Assembly: GCA_029222685.1 (NCBI GenBank) | Contig: JARHVB010000011.1 | Coordinates: 147,510 to 211,509 of the forward strand | Direction of reading: 5' to 3' | Source of the DNA: Terripilifer ovatus | GTDB lineage: Bacteria; Pseudomonadota; Alphaproteobacteria; Rhizobiales; Beijerinckiaceae | Length of the DNA stretch: 64,000 nucleotides | Shown: positions 8,806 through 17,408 of the stretch, piece after piece | Numbering within the stretch: position 1 is the stretch's first letter | Layout: each line of letters opens with the position of its first letter | Program-made: the position numbers and the translations under genes | The notes under the pieces: generated by a model | The model's input: only the letters and a program-made list of their open reading frames with translations | The model's database searches: none | What the model was told of the DNA's origin: nothing

Positions 8806-9876
8806 TTAGACCCGCAACATCCCGCGCGCTTTGGCGGTCAGCGCAAGCCCGTGGCCCGGCGCTTCAGACGCGCTCATCGTGCCGTCTTTGGAAATCTCCG
8901 GCCAGCCCTCGAACAGCGGTTCGAGCAGCGGAAACTCTTCGAGCCAGCGCACGGCGGAAGAGGCGGCCGCCAGATGCGCGAACAGGCCAGGCAGGAAATG
9001 CGGGCTGACGGAAGCATCGAAGGCTTCCGCCGTAATCGCGAGATCGAGCGACGGCGTCAGGCCGCCGATCATCGCGAGATCGGGCTGCACCACGCTGACG
9101 ACTCCCTCGGAGATCAGCCCGGTGAAATCGCGCAGGCCCTGCAGATGTTCGCCGGTGGCGATCGCCACGCCGGTATTGCGCAGCATGCGATAGCCGTTGA
9201 GCGCATTCGCGGGCAGCGGTTCTTCCACGAACAGCAGGCCTTGGTCCCGCGCAAGTGCCATCAGCCATTGCGCCGAAGCGAGATCGCACTTCTCGTTGGC
9301 GTCGGCCATGACCTGCGTGCGCTCGCCCACCGCCTTGCGTACGGCCGACAGAACGTCCGCATCCTTCTTGATGCCGGCGACGCGGGGCTTCACCGCGCCC
9401 AGGCCGCGCAACGCCTGAGCCTCGGCGACGCTTGCTGCGTCCGACGCGGATTGCACCACATTGAAGCCGCCGCTGCCGTAGACCGGCGTCGGCCGGATCT
9501 GGCCGCCCATGGCGACGCCCAGCGGCACGTTCATGCGCCTGGCGTGCAGGTCCCAGCAGGCGACATCGACGGCCGCGAGGCCGATGAGGTTGGGGCCGAG
9601 GCCGGTGCGGTTGAAGCTCTGCGCGATCTTCTTCCATTGCGCGCGCGGCGGTGCCAGGGTCTGGCCGCGTATAAAACGCGCAAGCTGAGCCTCGGCGGCG
9701 CGCAAGGCGAGATCGCCGCCGCCGCCCAGCACATAGGAAAAGCCAAGACCGCTCGCGCCATCGCTGTCGGTCAATTCGACAACGATGAGATCGACCGCGG
9801 CGACGCCAGAGCCGCCGACGGCCTGATCGAGCTTGTATTCGACTACGCCTGCTTGTGCGCGCTCGATCTTGCTCAT
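8806..9876 (-). CDS. Enolase-superfamily enzyme (mandelate racemase/muconate lactonizing type)
   Basis: 356 aa with the full capping domain and (beta/alpha)7-beta barrel. Metal ligands are recognisable as D192 (VMADANEK), E218 (FVEEPL) and E243 (ATGEHL), with the dyad D266 (VQPD) and H293 (SVSPHF). The first-strand base motif, KxK in mandelate racemase, reads K163-P-R165, so the usual second lysine is arginine. The His base on the other face is kept, which is compatible with a dehydratase or epimerase using one face. It lies between the dioxygenase beta and Rieske ferredoxin genes. The substrate is unknown; acid-sugar or cycloisomerase chemistry are both possible. Confidence 0.88.
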   Translation of the reverse strand: MSKIERAQAGVVEYKLDQAVGGSGVAAVDLIVVELTDSDGASGLGFSYVLGGGGDLALRAAEAQLARFIRGQTLAPPRAQWKKIAQSFNRTGLGPNLIGLAAVDVACWDLHARRMNVPLGVAMGGQIRPTPVYGSGGFNVVQSASDAASVAEAQALRGLGAVKPRVAGIKKDADVLSAVRKAVGERTQVMADANEKCDLASAQWLMALARDQGLLFVEEPLPANALNGYRMLRNTGVAIATGEHLQGLRDFTGLISEGVVSVVQPDLAMIGGLTPSLDLAITAEAFDASVSPHFLPGLFAHLAAASSAVRWLEEFPLLEPLFEGWPEISKDGTMSASEAPGHGLALTAKARGMLRV

Positions 9877-9900
9877 GATCGTCGACCCAATCTCGTCGGC

Positions 9901-10413
9901 TTAAAGGATGAAGCTCACCGATCCGAGCTTGCCGAGTTCATGGGCGTGCAGGAAGACGCGGCGTTCCTTGATCAGGAAACTGTCGCCCGTCTTGCGCAGA
10001 ATGAAGCGATAGGTTCCCACATAGGAGAACTCGCGCTGGTAGCGACGGTAGCGGTAGACGACGAAATTTGCCGTCGCGGTGACGAGATCGCCCTCGACGT
10101 TCAGAATCCGGACGTTGGTAATCAGCCGGCAGGTGCGCGACTTGGGATATTCCGCATGGCAGTTGGGATCGAGCACGCGGATCACCCGCTGGCGGATGCG
10201 CTCGCGGTCGTCGGAAATGATGTAGAGCGTGTTCTTGTAGGAACCCTCGAGATCGTCGTTCGGCGGCACGTAATAGGTGGCGTCGTCGGTGAGAAGCTCT
10301 TCCCACTCCTTCAGCTTCCATTCGTCGAGCAGGGCTGCCTCGCGATAGAAGAAATCCTCGACCTCGGCGCGGGTCACCTGGACATTTGCCAAAACATTCG
10401 CCGGCGCGTTCAT
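9901..10413 (-). CDS. Aromatic-ring-hydroxylating dioxygenase, beta subunit
   Basis: 170 aa NTF2/SnoaL-fold small subunit, the typical length of ring-hydroxylating dioxygenase beta chains. Recognisable segments are VEDFFYREAALLDEWKLKEW, DDATYYVPP and the closing strand KERRVFLHAHELG. It starts within the stop of the alpha-subunit gene (ATGA overlap), so the two are translationally coupled and should form an alpha3beta3 enzyme. Beta subunits mainly hold the complex together and carry no cofactor. Confidence 0.93.
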   Translation of the reverse strand: MNAPANVLANVQVTRAEVEDFFYREAALLDEWKLKEWEELLTDDATYYVPPNDDLEGSYKNTLYIISDDRERIRQRVIRVLDPNCHAEYPKSRTCRLITNVRILNVEGDLVTATANFVVYRYRRYQREFSYVGTYRFILRKTGDSFLIKERRVFLHAHELGKLGSVSFIL

Positions 10414-11720
10414 GATTGTGCTCCCGCGATCATCTTGTTCCAGTGACGCCAGAATGTCCGCAGATGGTGTTCGTCGCTGTTGAGCTGTTCGCCTTCGCGG
10501 CCCATGCCGCGCGACATTTCCGACCAGCGGTCGTCCGACCAGTTGGCGAGACCCTGCTGCACCAGTTCGAGCGCTTCGACGTCGTCCGGCGTGGCGAAGC
10601 CGCCGGGACCGTAGAAGGTGAGGAAGGCGTCGAGCCGGCGCGCGCGTGCCTCCTCGCTTTCCTCGACAGGTCCGAGCGCCCAGGCCGTCACATGCATCTT
10701 CGCCGGGCCATCGGGATAGAAGGTGCGGATCGTCACCGAGGACCCGTCATTGATGACGAGATTGGGGAAGATGACGAGGTTGCGATTAGTGTCGGCGACC
10801 CGTCTGGCGCGATCCGCGCCGAGGCGGGTGACGAGTTCCTCGCGGATGGCGGTCATTTCCGGCTTGGCGTTCTCGCCGTAGAGCGGGATCCACGCCGCGA
10901 CCGGACGGCCGCGAAAGTTGACGTTGTCGGTGGTGAAATGGCCGTTGCCGAGATCGAAGGCGAAGCCGCGCGTCGGCAGCACCAGGTCCTTGTCTTTCGG
11001 CGGCTCGACCACGACGCCGGAATTGGCCATGAAGTTGAGCCAGGTCGAGTGGGTCGTCGGCAGGTGATAGTCGTCGACGCTGTTTTCGACCATGAGCTTC
11101 CAGTTGGCCTGAACGTCGTATTCCTGCGTGCCGTGCAGCACTTCCATCTTGCCCGACGGCGATTGATCGATCACGAGATCGATATAGTCCGTCGCCTTGC
11201 CGAGATAGTCGGCGAGCGATTCGACATCGGCGTCGAGGCACATGAACCAGAAATCGCGGTACTGCTCGAAACGCGCCGGCGATTTCAGGCCGAGGCCGGT
11301 GGTGTCGAAGGAGTCCATATAGGCTTCATCGCCCGGTACGCGGGCAAGCTTGCCGTCGTTGTTGTAGATCCAGCCGTGATAGACGCAGTTGAAGCGCCGG
11401 AGGTTGCCCTGCCGCTCGGTGCAGACCATGGCGCCGCGATGGCGGCAGGTGTTGAAGAAGCAGCGCACCTCGCCCTTGGCGTCGCGCACGAAGATGACCG
11501 GCCGGCCGGCAACCTTGCGGGTCTGGAAGTCGCCGTTCTTCTTCAGCTCGGAGCCGTGCCCGACGTAGATCCAGCACTTGGAGAAAATATTGCTGACCTC
11601 GGCGCGCAGAACCTCTTCGGAAACCAGCGCTTCGCGGTCGAGCAGGAAAATGCCCTTTTCCTTGTCGTCGATGACGAAGGATCGGGCCTTCTCAGAGTTT
11701 GACGTGTCCACTCCGGGCAT
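10410..11720 (-). CDS. Aromatic-ring-hydroxylating dioxygenase, alpha subunit (Rieske)
   Basis: 436 aa catalytic subunit. The Rieske cluster is bound by C92-x-H94 (TCRHRGAM) and C112-x2-H115 (CVYHGW). The mononuclear iron site reads D216-x2-H219-x4-H224 (VDDYHLPTTH), exactly the spacing of naphthalene-dioxygenase-type enzymes. It would add O2 across an aromatic ring to give a cis-diol. Its partner beta subunit overlaps it, and a Rieske ferredoxin is two genes further on; a reductase must come from elsewhere. It closely resembles the anthranilate/benzoate/biphenyl-type group, but I cannot name the substrate. Confidence 0.95.
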   Translation of the reverse strand: MPGVDTSNSEKARSFVIDDKEKGIFLLDREALVSEEVLRAEVSNIFSKCWIYVGHGSELKKNGDFQTRKVAGRPVIFVRDAKGEVRCFFNTCRHRGAMVCTERQGNLRRFNCVYHGWIYNNDGKLARVPGDEAYMDSFDTTGLGLKSPARFEQYRDFWFMCLDADVESLADYLGKATDYIDLVIDQSPSGKMEVLHGTQEYDVQANWKLMVENSVDDYHLPTTHSTWLNFMANSGVVVEPPKDKDLVLPTRGFAFDLGNGHFTTDNVNFRGRPVAAWIPLYGENAKPEMTAIREELVTRLGADRARRVADTNRNLVIFPNLVINDGSSVTIRTFYPDGPAKMHVTAWALGPVEESEEARARRLDAFLTFYGPGGFATPDDVEALELVQQGLANWSDDRWSEMSRGMGREGEQLNSDEHHLRTFWRHWNKMIAGAQS

Positions 11721-11912
11721 AGCAACCTCGCTGGTAATCTCTTCGCGCAGGTTTTAGGCTCCCCGCGACGGGCGTCAACCCACTCTGAGACTGATCCAGC
11801 TTTGCCGATCAGTCTCGTCGCGCGTCCCCATATCCATTCGACATATCGTTTCGTTTCGGAATGTATCCATTCCGAAACCTCCAATCGTTCTCTGCTATCG
11901 CAGGAACACTGA

Positions 11913-12932
11913 TTATTCCGCGAGCAGCTTCTGCATTCGCTCGGCGATCACCGGATCGACATTGGCCGTGTCGGCGACGATCTTCTGCACGGCGAGGCCG
12001 CTGGCCGGATCGAAATCAAGCTTCGCTTTCGCCACTTCCGCCAGCAAGTCCGGGTCCTTCATCGTCGCGTCGAAAGCGTCGCGCAGCATCTTGATTCGGT
12101 CGGCAGGCACCCCGGGAGGTGCCATGAAGGCGCGACCGATCTCGGCGCTGCTGGCGGCGAAGGTCAGCAAGGCGCGGTCGGCGTCATTGGTTCCCGCTTC
12201 CACCACCGCCATCACGTTCGGCAGGTCCGGCGAGCGCTTGGGAACATACTGGAATAGGAGCACGGCCTTCTTGTCGTTGAGCCAGTCCATGCGCGTCGTC
12301 TTCATGGTATTCCACGACGTCAGCGCGCTGTCGACCTCGCCACGCTCCATGGCGAGCAGGCCGTCGGTGGAGCCCGGATAGCCGCGGATGATCTTGAACT
12401 GCGTGCCGGCGACGGCGTTCAGAATTTTCGGATAGCTTTCGGAGGGCGAACCTGGGCCGGTGCTGGCAGTCGGCGTTTCATTATGTTTCAAGCCTTCGAA
12501 GGTCGCGCCTTTCGAGCGCCCGAGGACGACTTGAACCTCGACATTTGCTGTGGCCCGGCCGATCCATTGGAATTCCGCGGCCTTGTATTGCACGGCCTTG
12601 TTCTTCAGGGCTTCTTCGATGGCGATGGTCTGTGCTGCTATGCCGATGGCGGTGCCATCCTTCGGCGCCACACGATAAAGCCAGTTGGCGGCCGTGAAGG
12701 AGCCGGCACCCGGCATGTTCGAGGCGATGACCGTCGGCTTGCCGGGAATGTATTTGCCGTAATAGCGCGCCAGCATGCGGCCGAAGAGATCGTAGGTCCC
12801 GCCCGGCGAAAAGCCGATGGTGATGGTGATCGTTTTGCCGGCAAAAAACTGGTTGGCCGGCTGGGCTGCGGCAATGCCCGGCAAAAGTGCCACGCCGACA
12901 GCAACAAGGCCTTTAAGACCGGAAAATGTCAT
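11913..12932 (-). CDS. Bug-like periplasmic receptor protein (divergent subgroup)
   Basis: 339 aa. The ATG at 12932 has AAGGGACAG upstream and yields a signal peptide (GLVAVGVALLPGIAAAQ). The body carries the motif set shared by three other receptors here (13305, 23582 and 48516): NQFFAGKTITITIGFSPGG, DLFGRMLARYYGKYIPG, NMPGAGSF, KIIRGYPGS and LAMERGEVD. The family binds carboxylates in the periplasm; no membrane partners are encoded nearby. It is divergent from the 13305 receptor over a shared 372-base control region. Confidence 0.9.
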   Translation of the reverse strand: MTFSGLKGLVAVGVALLPGIAAAQPANQFFAGKTITITIGFSPGGTYDLFGRMLARYYGKYIPGKPTVIASNMPGAGSFTAANWLYRVAPKDGTAIGIAAQTIAIEEALKNKAVQYKAAEFQWIGRATANVEVQVVLGRSKGATFEGLKHNETPTASTGPGSPSESYPKILNAVAGTQFKIIRGYPGSTDGLLAMERGEVDSALTSWNTMKTTRMDWLNDKKAVLLFQYVPKRSPDLPNVMAVVEAGTNDADRALLTFAASSAEIGRAFMAPPGVPADRIKMLRDAFDATMKDPDLLAEVAKAKLDFDPASGLAVQKIVADTANVDPVIAERMQKLLAE

Positions 12933-12983
12933 CGTCTGTCCCTTCGAAAAACATTGCCCCTCCAGGGAGCGCGCCGGGTATAT

Positions 12984-13038
12984 GACAATCCTGCAAGATT
13001 GTCGCAACCCGAGAATCAGGCGCTCCTTGTAGCGCCTG
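12984..13038. promoter_or_regulatory. Two inverted repeats in the divergent control region of two receptor genes
   Basis: The 372 bases between the divergent receptor genes hold two perfect dyads. One is GACAATC at 12984-12990 with GATTGTC at 12997-13003 (six-base spacer), operator-like in size. The other is CAGGCGCT at 13017-13024 with AGCGCCTG at 13031-13038 (six-base loop). Their position suggests a site for a regulator of both genes, but no regulator is encoded alongside. A weak TATAAT-like stretch lies near 13090. The remaining bases to 13304 show nothing I can assign. Confidence 0.45.
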
Positions 13039-13304
13039 TCAATTCCGGCCGACGCGGTGACAACCGGTCGCAGCGTCATTAAGCGCATGATTTATAATTC
13101 CATTTCGACATGGTTATTGGGGCCATGGGGTGGAGCTATGCCTTGGTCGACGACACCTTGGCCGGGAGGATCGGGACGGCGAAACCTTTGACCGCGCCGC
13201 CGCGGCGTCTATATTGGGCCGCGATCGGCCGCATGGTTCCGCGCCGCAATCGTCCGGCGCGGTCCTGCGCCGTCATCAATATCCTTTTTGGATCGGGAGG
13301 ATTC

Positions 13305-14336
13305 ATGTTCGGAAGCCGGACTTCCATTGCCTTTGTTTCGGCTGCGGTTTTGCTGGGTGGCCCTGTCCTTGCCGCCGTCCCCGCGTGGGCGCAGACGCCG
13401 GCAGATTTTTATCGCGGCCGCATCATAAACGTCCTGATCGGCACAAGCGTCGGCGGCGAATATGATCTTCATGCCCGCCTGACTGCCCGCTACATCGGCA
13501 AGTATATTCCCGGCAATCCCACCATTGTCCCACAGAACATGACCGGCGGCGGCGGCGCCAAGATGGGCGCCTATCTCGCTGAGGTCGCCCCCCACGACGG
13601 CACCAGCATCGGCATGATGGCGAATAATTTTCCCGCCATGCAGGCGGCCGGCGTCGATCTCATCCGCTTCGATCTGGGCAAGTTCCAGTGGATCGGATCG
13701 ATCTCGCCGACGGTCGAGACCATGACGGTCTGGAAAAGCGCCGGCGTCAGCACGTTTGCGCAGGCGCAGCAGAAGGAAATCATTGCCGGCGCGACCGGCA
13801 AGGGCGCCATCACCTATTCCTTCCCGGCCATGCTGAACGAATTTCTCGGCACCAAATTCAAGATCGTCTCCGGCTATCCCGGCGGCAACGACATCAACCT
13901 GGCGATGGAGCGCGGCGAGGTGCAGGCCCGCAACAACACCTGGTCGAGCTGGAAGGTGACGAAGCCCGAATGGCTGAAGAACGGCGACATCAAGGTGCTT
14001 ATCTATGCCGGGCCCAAGCAGAAGGACCTGGCCGATGTCCCCGTCGCCTCGGACCTTGCGAGGGATGAGGATTCGCGTCGCATCATCGACCTCATCGTCT
14101 CGGGCACCAAGCTGGGGCGGCCGCTGGCGACCAACGGCGGCGTCCCCGACGACCGGGTGGCAGCCCTTCGCGCCGCCTTCGATCAGACGATGAAGGACCT
14201 CGATTTCCTCAAGGAAGCGGAGCAGGCGCGCATCGAGGTCGATCCGGTTCGCGGCGTGGACATGCAGAAAGTCGTTGCCGACGTTCTCGCCACGCCGAAA
14301 AACCTTGCCGCGCGCGCCAAAAGTCTGATCGAATAA
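13305..14336 (+). CDS. Bug-like periplasmic receptor protein (divergent subgroup)
   Basis: 343 aa. The start at 13305 is fixed by GGGAGG six bases upstream and gives a signal peptide ending VPAWAQ. It shares with the 11913 gene the segments DFYRGRIINVLIGTSVGG, LHARLTARYIGKYIPGNP, NMTGGGGAKMGAYL, KIVSGYPGGN and LAMERGEVQAR. It probably captures the substrate of the molybdenum hydroxylase encoded 59 bases downstream on the same strand, with which it may be co-transcribed. Like the others it lacks TctA/TctB partners. Confidence 0.9.
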   Translation: MFGSRTSIAFVSAAVLLGGPVLAAVPAWAQTPADFYRGRIINVLIGTSVGGEYDLHARLTARYIGKYIPGNPTIVPQNMTGGGGAKMGAYLAEVAPHDGTSIGMMANNFPAMQAAGVDLIRFDLGKFQWIGSISPTVETMTVWKSAGVSTFAQAQQKEIIAGATGKGAITYSFPAMLNEFLGTKFKIVSGYPGGNDINLAMERGEVQARNNTWSSWKVTKPEWLKNGDIKVLIYAGPKQKDLADVPVASDLARDEDSRRIIDLIVSGTKLGRPLATNGGVPDDRVAALRAAFDQTMKDLDFLKEAEQARIEVDPVRGVDMQKVVADVLATPKNLAARAKSLIE

Positions 14337-14395
14337 CAGATACGGCGCAGCGCGCTTTCACAACATTCTCAAAAGAACTCGACTAAGGGGACACT

Positions 14396-16711
14396 ATGTC
14401 ATCGACCTTCAAGGGGCGTCGCGAAGATTTTCGGCTGGTGACGGGGCAGGGGCGCTACACGTCAGACTGGTCGCTGCCGCGCGAGACCCATGCCTGCTTC
14501 CTGCGCGCTGATCGCGCCCATGCGAAAATTCTTTCGATCGACGTGTCGCAGGCCAAGGCGGCGCCGGGCGTGCTGGCGGTCATCACCGGCGCGGAGGCGC
14601 TGGCGGCTGGCCTCGGCGCCATCCCGAACATGGTGAAATATCCTGGCAAGGGCGGCATGAAGCTGATCGAGACCGGCCGCGACGTGCTGGCCGTCGACAG
14701 GGTGCGGTTCGTCGGGCAGGGCGTCGCGCTCGTCATTGCCGAAACGCCGAACCAGGCGATGGACGCGTCCGAGCTCATCGTCATCGACTATGAGGATCTG
14801 CCGGTGGTCATCGGCGGGGCGGCTGCGCTGAAGCCGGATGCTCCGTTGCTCTACGATCACGTTCCCAACAATCTGGTGTTCGACTACGAGTACGGCGACA
14901 AGGCCCGGACCGACGCGGCCTTCGCCAAGGCCGACCACGTGACGAAGATCACCGTCGACGCGCCGCGCATCGTCGGCAATCCGATGGAGCCCAAGGCCTG
15001 TCTCGTCAACTACGACGCCAAGAAAGACATTTACGACGTTTACGCGCCGTCCCAGGGCATCACCATGATCCGTCCCGGACTGGCCGCCGGCACGCAGATT
15101 CCCGAAGAGAAGATTCGCTTTCATGCCTGGGATGTCGGCGGCGGTTTTGGCGTGCGCAGCGAGGCCTATTCCGAATATTGCGCGCTGATGATGGCAGCGA
15201 AAATCGTCGGCCGGCCGGTCAAATGGGTTGCAACGCGCAGCGAAACCATCCTCAGCGACCATCATGGGCGCGGCGCGATTTTGTCGGGCGAATTGGCGAT
15301 GACCAAGGACGGCACGTTCCTCGGCATGCGCATCGAATGGATCGTGGATTGCGGCGGTTATCTGTCGGGCTCCGGCCCTCTGACCAATACGGCGGGGCCG
15401 AGCAGCAATCCGGTGAATGTCTATGCGACGCCGGCGGTCTACGGCCTGCATCGTCTGGTGGTGACGAACGCCACGCCGACCACGCCTTATCGCGGCGCCG
15501 CGCGTCCGAACGTGACCTATCTCGCCGAACGCCTCGTCGACGAGGCGGCGCGCGAGATGGGCATCGACCGCATCGAACTGCGGCGCAAGAACCTGCTGCC
15601 GCGCAAGGCATTCCCCTACAAGACCCCGACCGGTTCGACCTATGACAGCGGCGATCCGCCGGGTCTGCTCGCCGACGCACTGAAGGCGGCGGACTGGAAG
15701 GGCGTCGCCAGGCGCCGCAAGGCGGCGGAAAAGCGTGGCCTGCTCTACGGCGCGGGCGTTGCCGTGTTCATCGAGCCGTCGGGCGGCGGCGGCGTGCCGC
15801 GCGAAGAGGCGGCGATCAAGTTCGGCGACAACGGCAATCCGGTCATCTTCACGGTCTCCGGCCCATCGGGGCAGGGCCACGAGACGGTCTATCCGGAGAT
15901 CGTCGCCAGCGAGTTCGGCCTCGATCCCGAGCAGATCACCTTGCGCTTCAGTGACCCCGATGGTCCCGTGCTCAAGGGATCGGGCAGCATCGGCTCGCGC
16001 GGCGTGATGAACCACGGCGGCGCCCTGGCGATCACGGCGCGCGAAGTCGTGCGCAAGGGCAAGGAACACGCCGCGAAACATCTGGAAGCCGCCGAAGCCG
16101 ACATCGAGTTTGAAAAGGGCTCTTACCGCGTGCGCGGCACCGACGTTTCCGTCAGCCTAATAGAACTCGCCAAGACGCTCGCGAACAAGGGCGGGAACGC
16201 GCTCGATACGATCGACGGCGTGCCCGTCAGCCTGTCGTTCCCGACCGGTGCGCATATTGCCGAAGTCGAGATCGATCCGGCGACGGGCATGATCGACATC
16301 GTGAAATATGTCGCGGTCGACGATTCCGGAAATATCATCAATCACGCGCTCGCCGAGGGACAGCTTCACGGTGGCCTGATGCAGGGCCTTGGGCAGGTCA
16401 TGGGCGAAGTCATCGTCTACGATCCGGTCGACGGCCAGCCGGTGCACGGCAGTTTCATGGATTACTTCATGCCGCGCGCCGACCTGCTGCCGCCGCTGCA
16501 ATTGATCGACCGGCCGGTGCCGAGCCCGACCAATCCGCTCGGCGCCAAAGGCGTCGGCGAAGCCGGCGCAACCGGATCTGTGCCGACGGTGGCAAACGCG
16601 GTGGTTGACGCCTTGCGCAGCCTGGGCATCAACCACATTGAATTGCCGTTTACACCCCACCGTATCTGGGAAGCAATTCACACGAACGGCAAGTCTCAAG
16701 CCGCCGAATGA
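14396..16711 (+). CDS. Molybdenum hydroxylase large subunit (xanthine dehydrogenase/CoxL family)
   Basis: 771 aa, full length for the molybdopterin-binding subunit of the xanthine dehydrogenase/aldehyde oxidase family, which hydroxylates heteroaromatics or aldehydes with water as oxygen source. Visible features are the N-terminal hammerhead domain (GRREDFRLVTGQGRYTSD), the cofactor loop DVGGGFGVRSEAYSEY around residue 245, the PYRGAARPNVTYLAERLVDE region and the C-terminal GVGEAGATGSVPTVANAV with the likely catalytic Glu. A good site (AAGGGGACACT) precedes the ATG. The usual FAD-binding and [2Fe-2S] subunit genes are absent here, so its electron-transfer partners must be elsewhere. Confidence 0.92.
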   Translation: MSSTFKGRREDFRLVTGQGRYTSDWSLPRETHACFLRADRAHAKILSIDVSQAKAAPGVLAVITGAEALAAGLGAIPNMVKYPGKGGMKLIETGRDVLAVDRVRFVGQGVALVIAETPNQAMDASELIVIDYEDLPVVIGGAAALKPDAPLLYDHVPNNLVFDYEYGDKARTDAAFAKADHVTKITVDAPRIVGNPMEPKACLVNYDAKKDIYDVYAPSQGITMIRPGLAAGTQIPEEKIRFHAWDVGGGFGVRSEAYSEYCALMMAAKIVGRPVKWVATRSETILSDHHGRGAILSGELAMTKDGTFLGMRIEWIVDCGGYLSGSGPLTNTAGPSSNPVNVYATPAVYGLHRLVVTNATPTTPYRGAARPNVTYLAERLVDEAAREMGIDRIELRRKNLLPRKAFPYKTPTGSTYDSGDPPGLLADALKAADWKGVARRRKAAEKRGLLYGAGVAVFIEPSGGGGVPREEAAIKFGDNGNPVIFTVSGPSGQGHETVYPEIVASEFGLDPEQITLRFSDPDGPVLKGSGSIGSRGVMNHGGALAITAREVVRKGKEHAAKHLEAAEADIEFEKGSYRVRGTDVSVSLIELAKTLANKGGNALDTIDGVPVSLSFPTGAHIAEVEIDPATGMIDIVKYVAVDDSGNIINHALAEGQLHGGLMQGLGQVMGEVIVYDPVDGQPVHGSFMDYFMPRADLLPPLQLIDRPVPSPTNPLGAKGVGEAGATGSVPTVANAVVDALRSLGINHIELPFTPHRIWEAIHTNGKSQAAE

Positions 16712-16718
16712 TGCAAGA

Positions 16719-16745
16719 AAAGGCCGGGCATTGCCCGGCCTTTTT
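16719..16745. terminator. Intrinsic terminator between convergent genes
   Basis: AAGGCCGGG and CCCGGCCTT form a perfect nine-base stem with a CATTG loop, followed by TTTTT on the plus strand. It starts 8 bases after the molybdenum-hydroxylase stop. An A-run precedes the stem, so it can also end transcripts of rdgB arriving on the minus strand. Confidence 0.85.
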
Positions 16746-16765
16746 GCTGAGAGATTATTGAAACC

Positions 16766-17407
16766 TCAGGCGCGCAGGCAGAGCTTCGCCAGTTCCTGGA
16801 AGGCGCGGGCGCGATGCGACAGGGCGCGCGAGCCATCGGCGGGAATGCCGTGTTTTTCCTCCGACGACATCTCGCCGAATGTGAGCTTGTGATCGTCGGG
16901 CAGAAAGAACGGATCGTAGCCGAAGCCCTTGTCGCCGCGCGGCGGCCAGACGATGGTGCCGAACACCTTGCCCTCGACAGTCTCGATATGGCCGTCGGGC
17001 CATGCCACTGCGAGCGCCGAAACGAAATGCGCCTGCCGTGCCGCAGCGTCCGTTGCGGCCTTGTCCTGCAGCAGGGTTTCGATTCTCTGCATGGCTTTCG
17101 GGAAATCGCCGGCCTCCCGGGCCCAACGGGCCGAATAGATTCCCGGCTCGCCGCCGAGCGCATCGACGCACAGGCCCGAGTCATCGGCAAACGACGGCAG
17201 CCCCGCGGCTTGCGCCGCCGCCTGCGCCTTGATGATCGCATTGGCGATGAATGTGTCGCCGGTTTCTTCCGGCTCCGGCAGGCCAAGCTCGGCGGCGGAC
17301 ACGGCCTCGATGCCATACGGCTCAAGCAGCTCGCGCATTTCCCGCAGCTTGCCAGCGTTATGCGTGGCGATGACCAGCCGGCCCTCGATCCTGCGATGCG
17401 TCGTCAT
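16766..17407 (-). CDS. rdgB: RdgB/HAM1 non-canonical purine NTP pyrophosphatase
   Basis: 213 aa house-cleaning enzyme that hydrolyses (d)ITP and XTP to monophosphates and keeps deaminated purines out of DNA. Family motifs are present: the nucleotide-entry strand [29 protein letters not shown], the YSARWA segment and the GFGYDPFF loop, ending with SHRARAF. I chose the ATG at 17407, one base after the rph stop, which makes rph-rdgB a tight pair as in many bacteria. Confidence 0.96.
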   Translation of the reverse strand: MTTHRRIEGRLVIATHNAGKLREMRELLEPYGIEAVSAAELGLPEPEETGDTFIANAIIKAQAAAQAAGLPSFADDSGLCVDALGGEPGIYSARWAREAGDFPKAMQRIETLLQDKAATDAAARQAHFVSALAVAWPDGHIETVEGKVFGTIVWPPRGDKGFGYDPFFLPDDHKLTFGEMSSEEKHGIPADGSRALSHRARAFQELAKLCLRA

Positions 17408-17408
17408 C

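Noticed and set aside
8851..10446. 531-codon plus-strand open frame across the enolase-family and dioxygenase beta genes
   Set aside because: Shadow frame spanning two real minus-strand genes.
10416..11702. 428-codon open frame on the plus strand across the dioxygenase alpha gene
   Set aside because: It is antisense to a gene with complete Rieske and iron-site motifs; long open antisense frames are common in GC-rich DNA and its product has no recognisable domain.
14462..16081. 539-codon minus-strand open frame opposite the molybdenum hydroxylase gene
   Set aside because: Shadow of a real gene; no domain.
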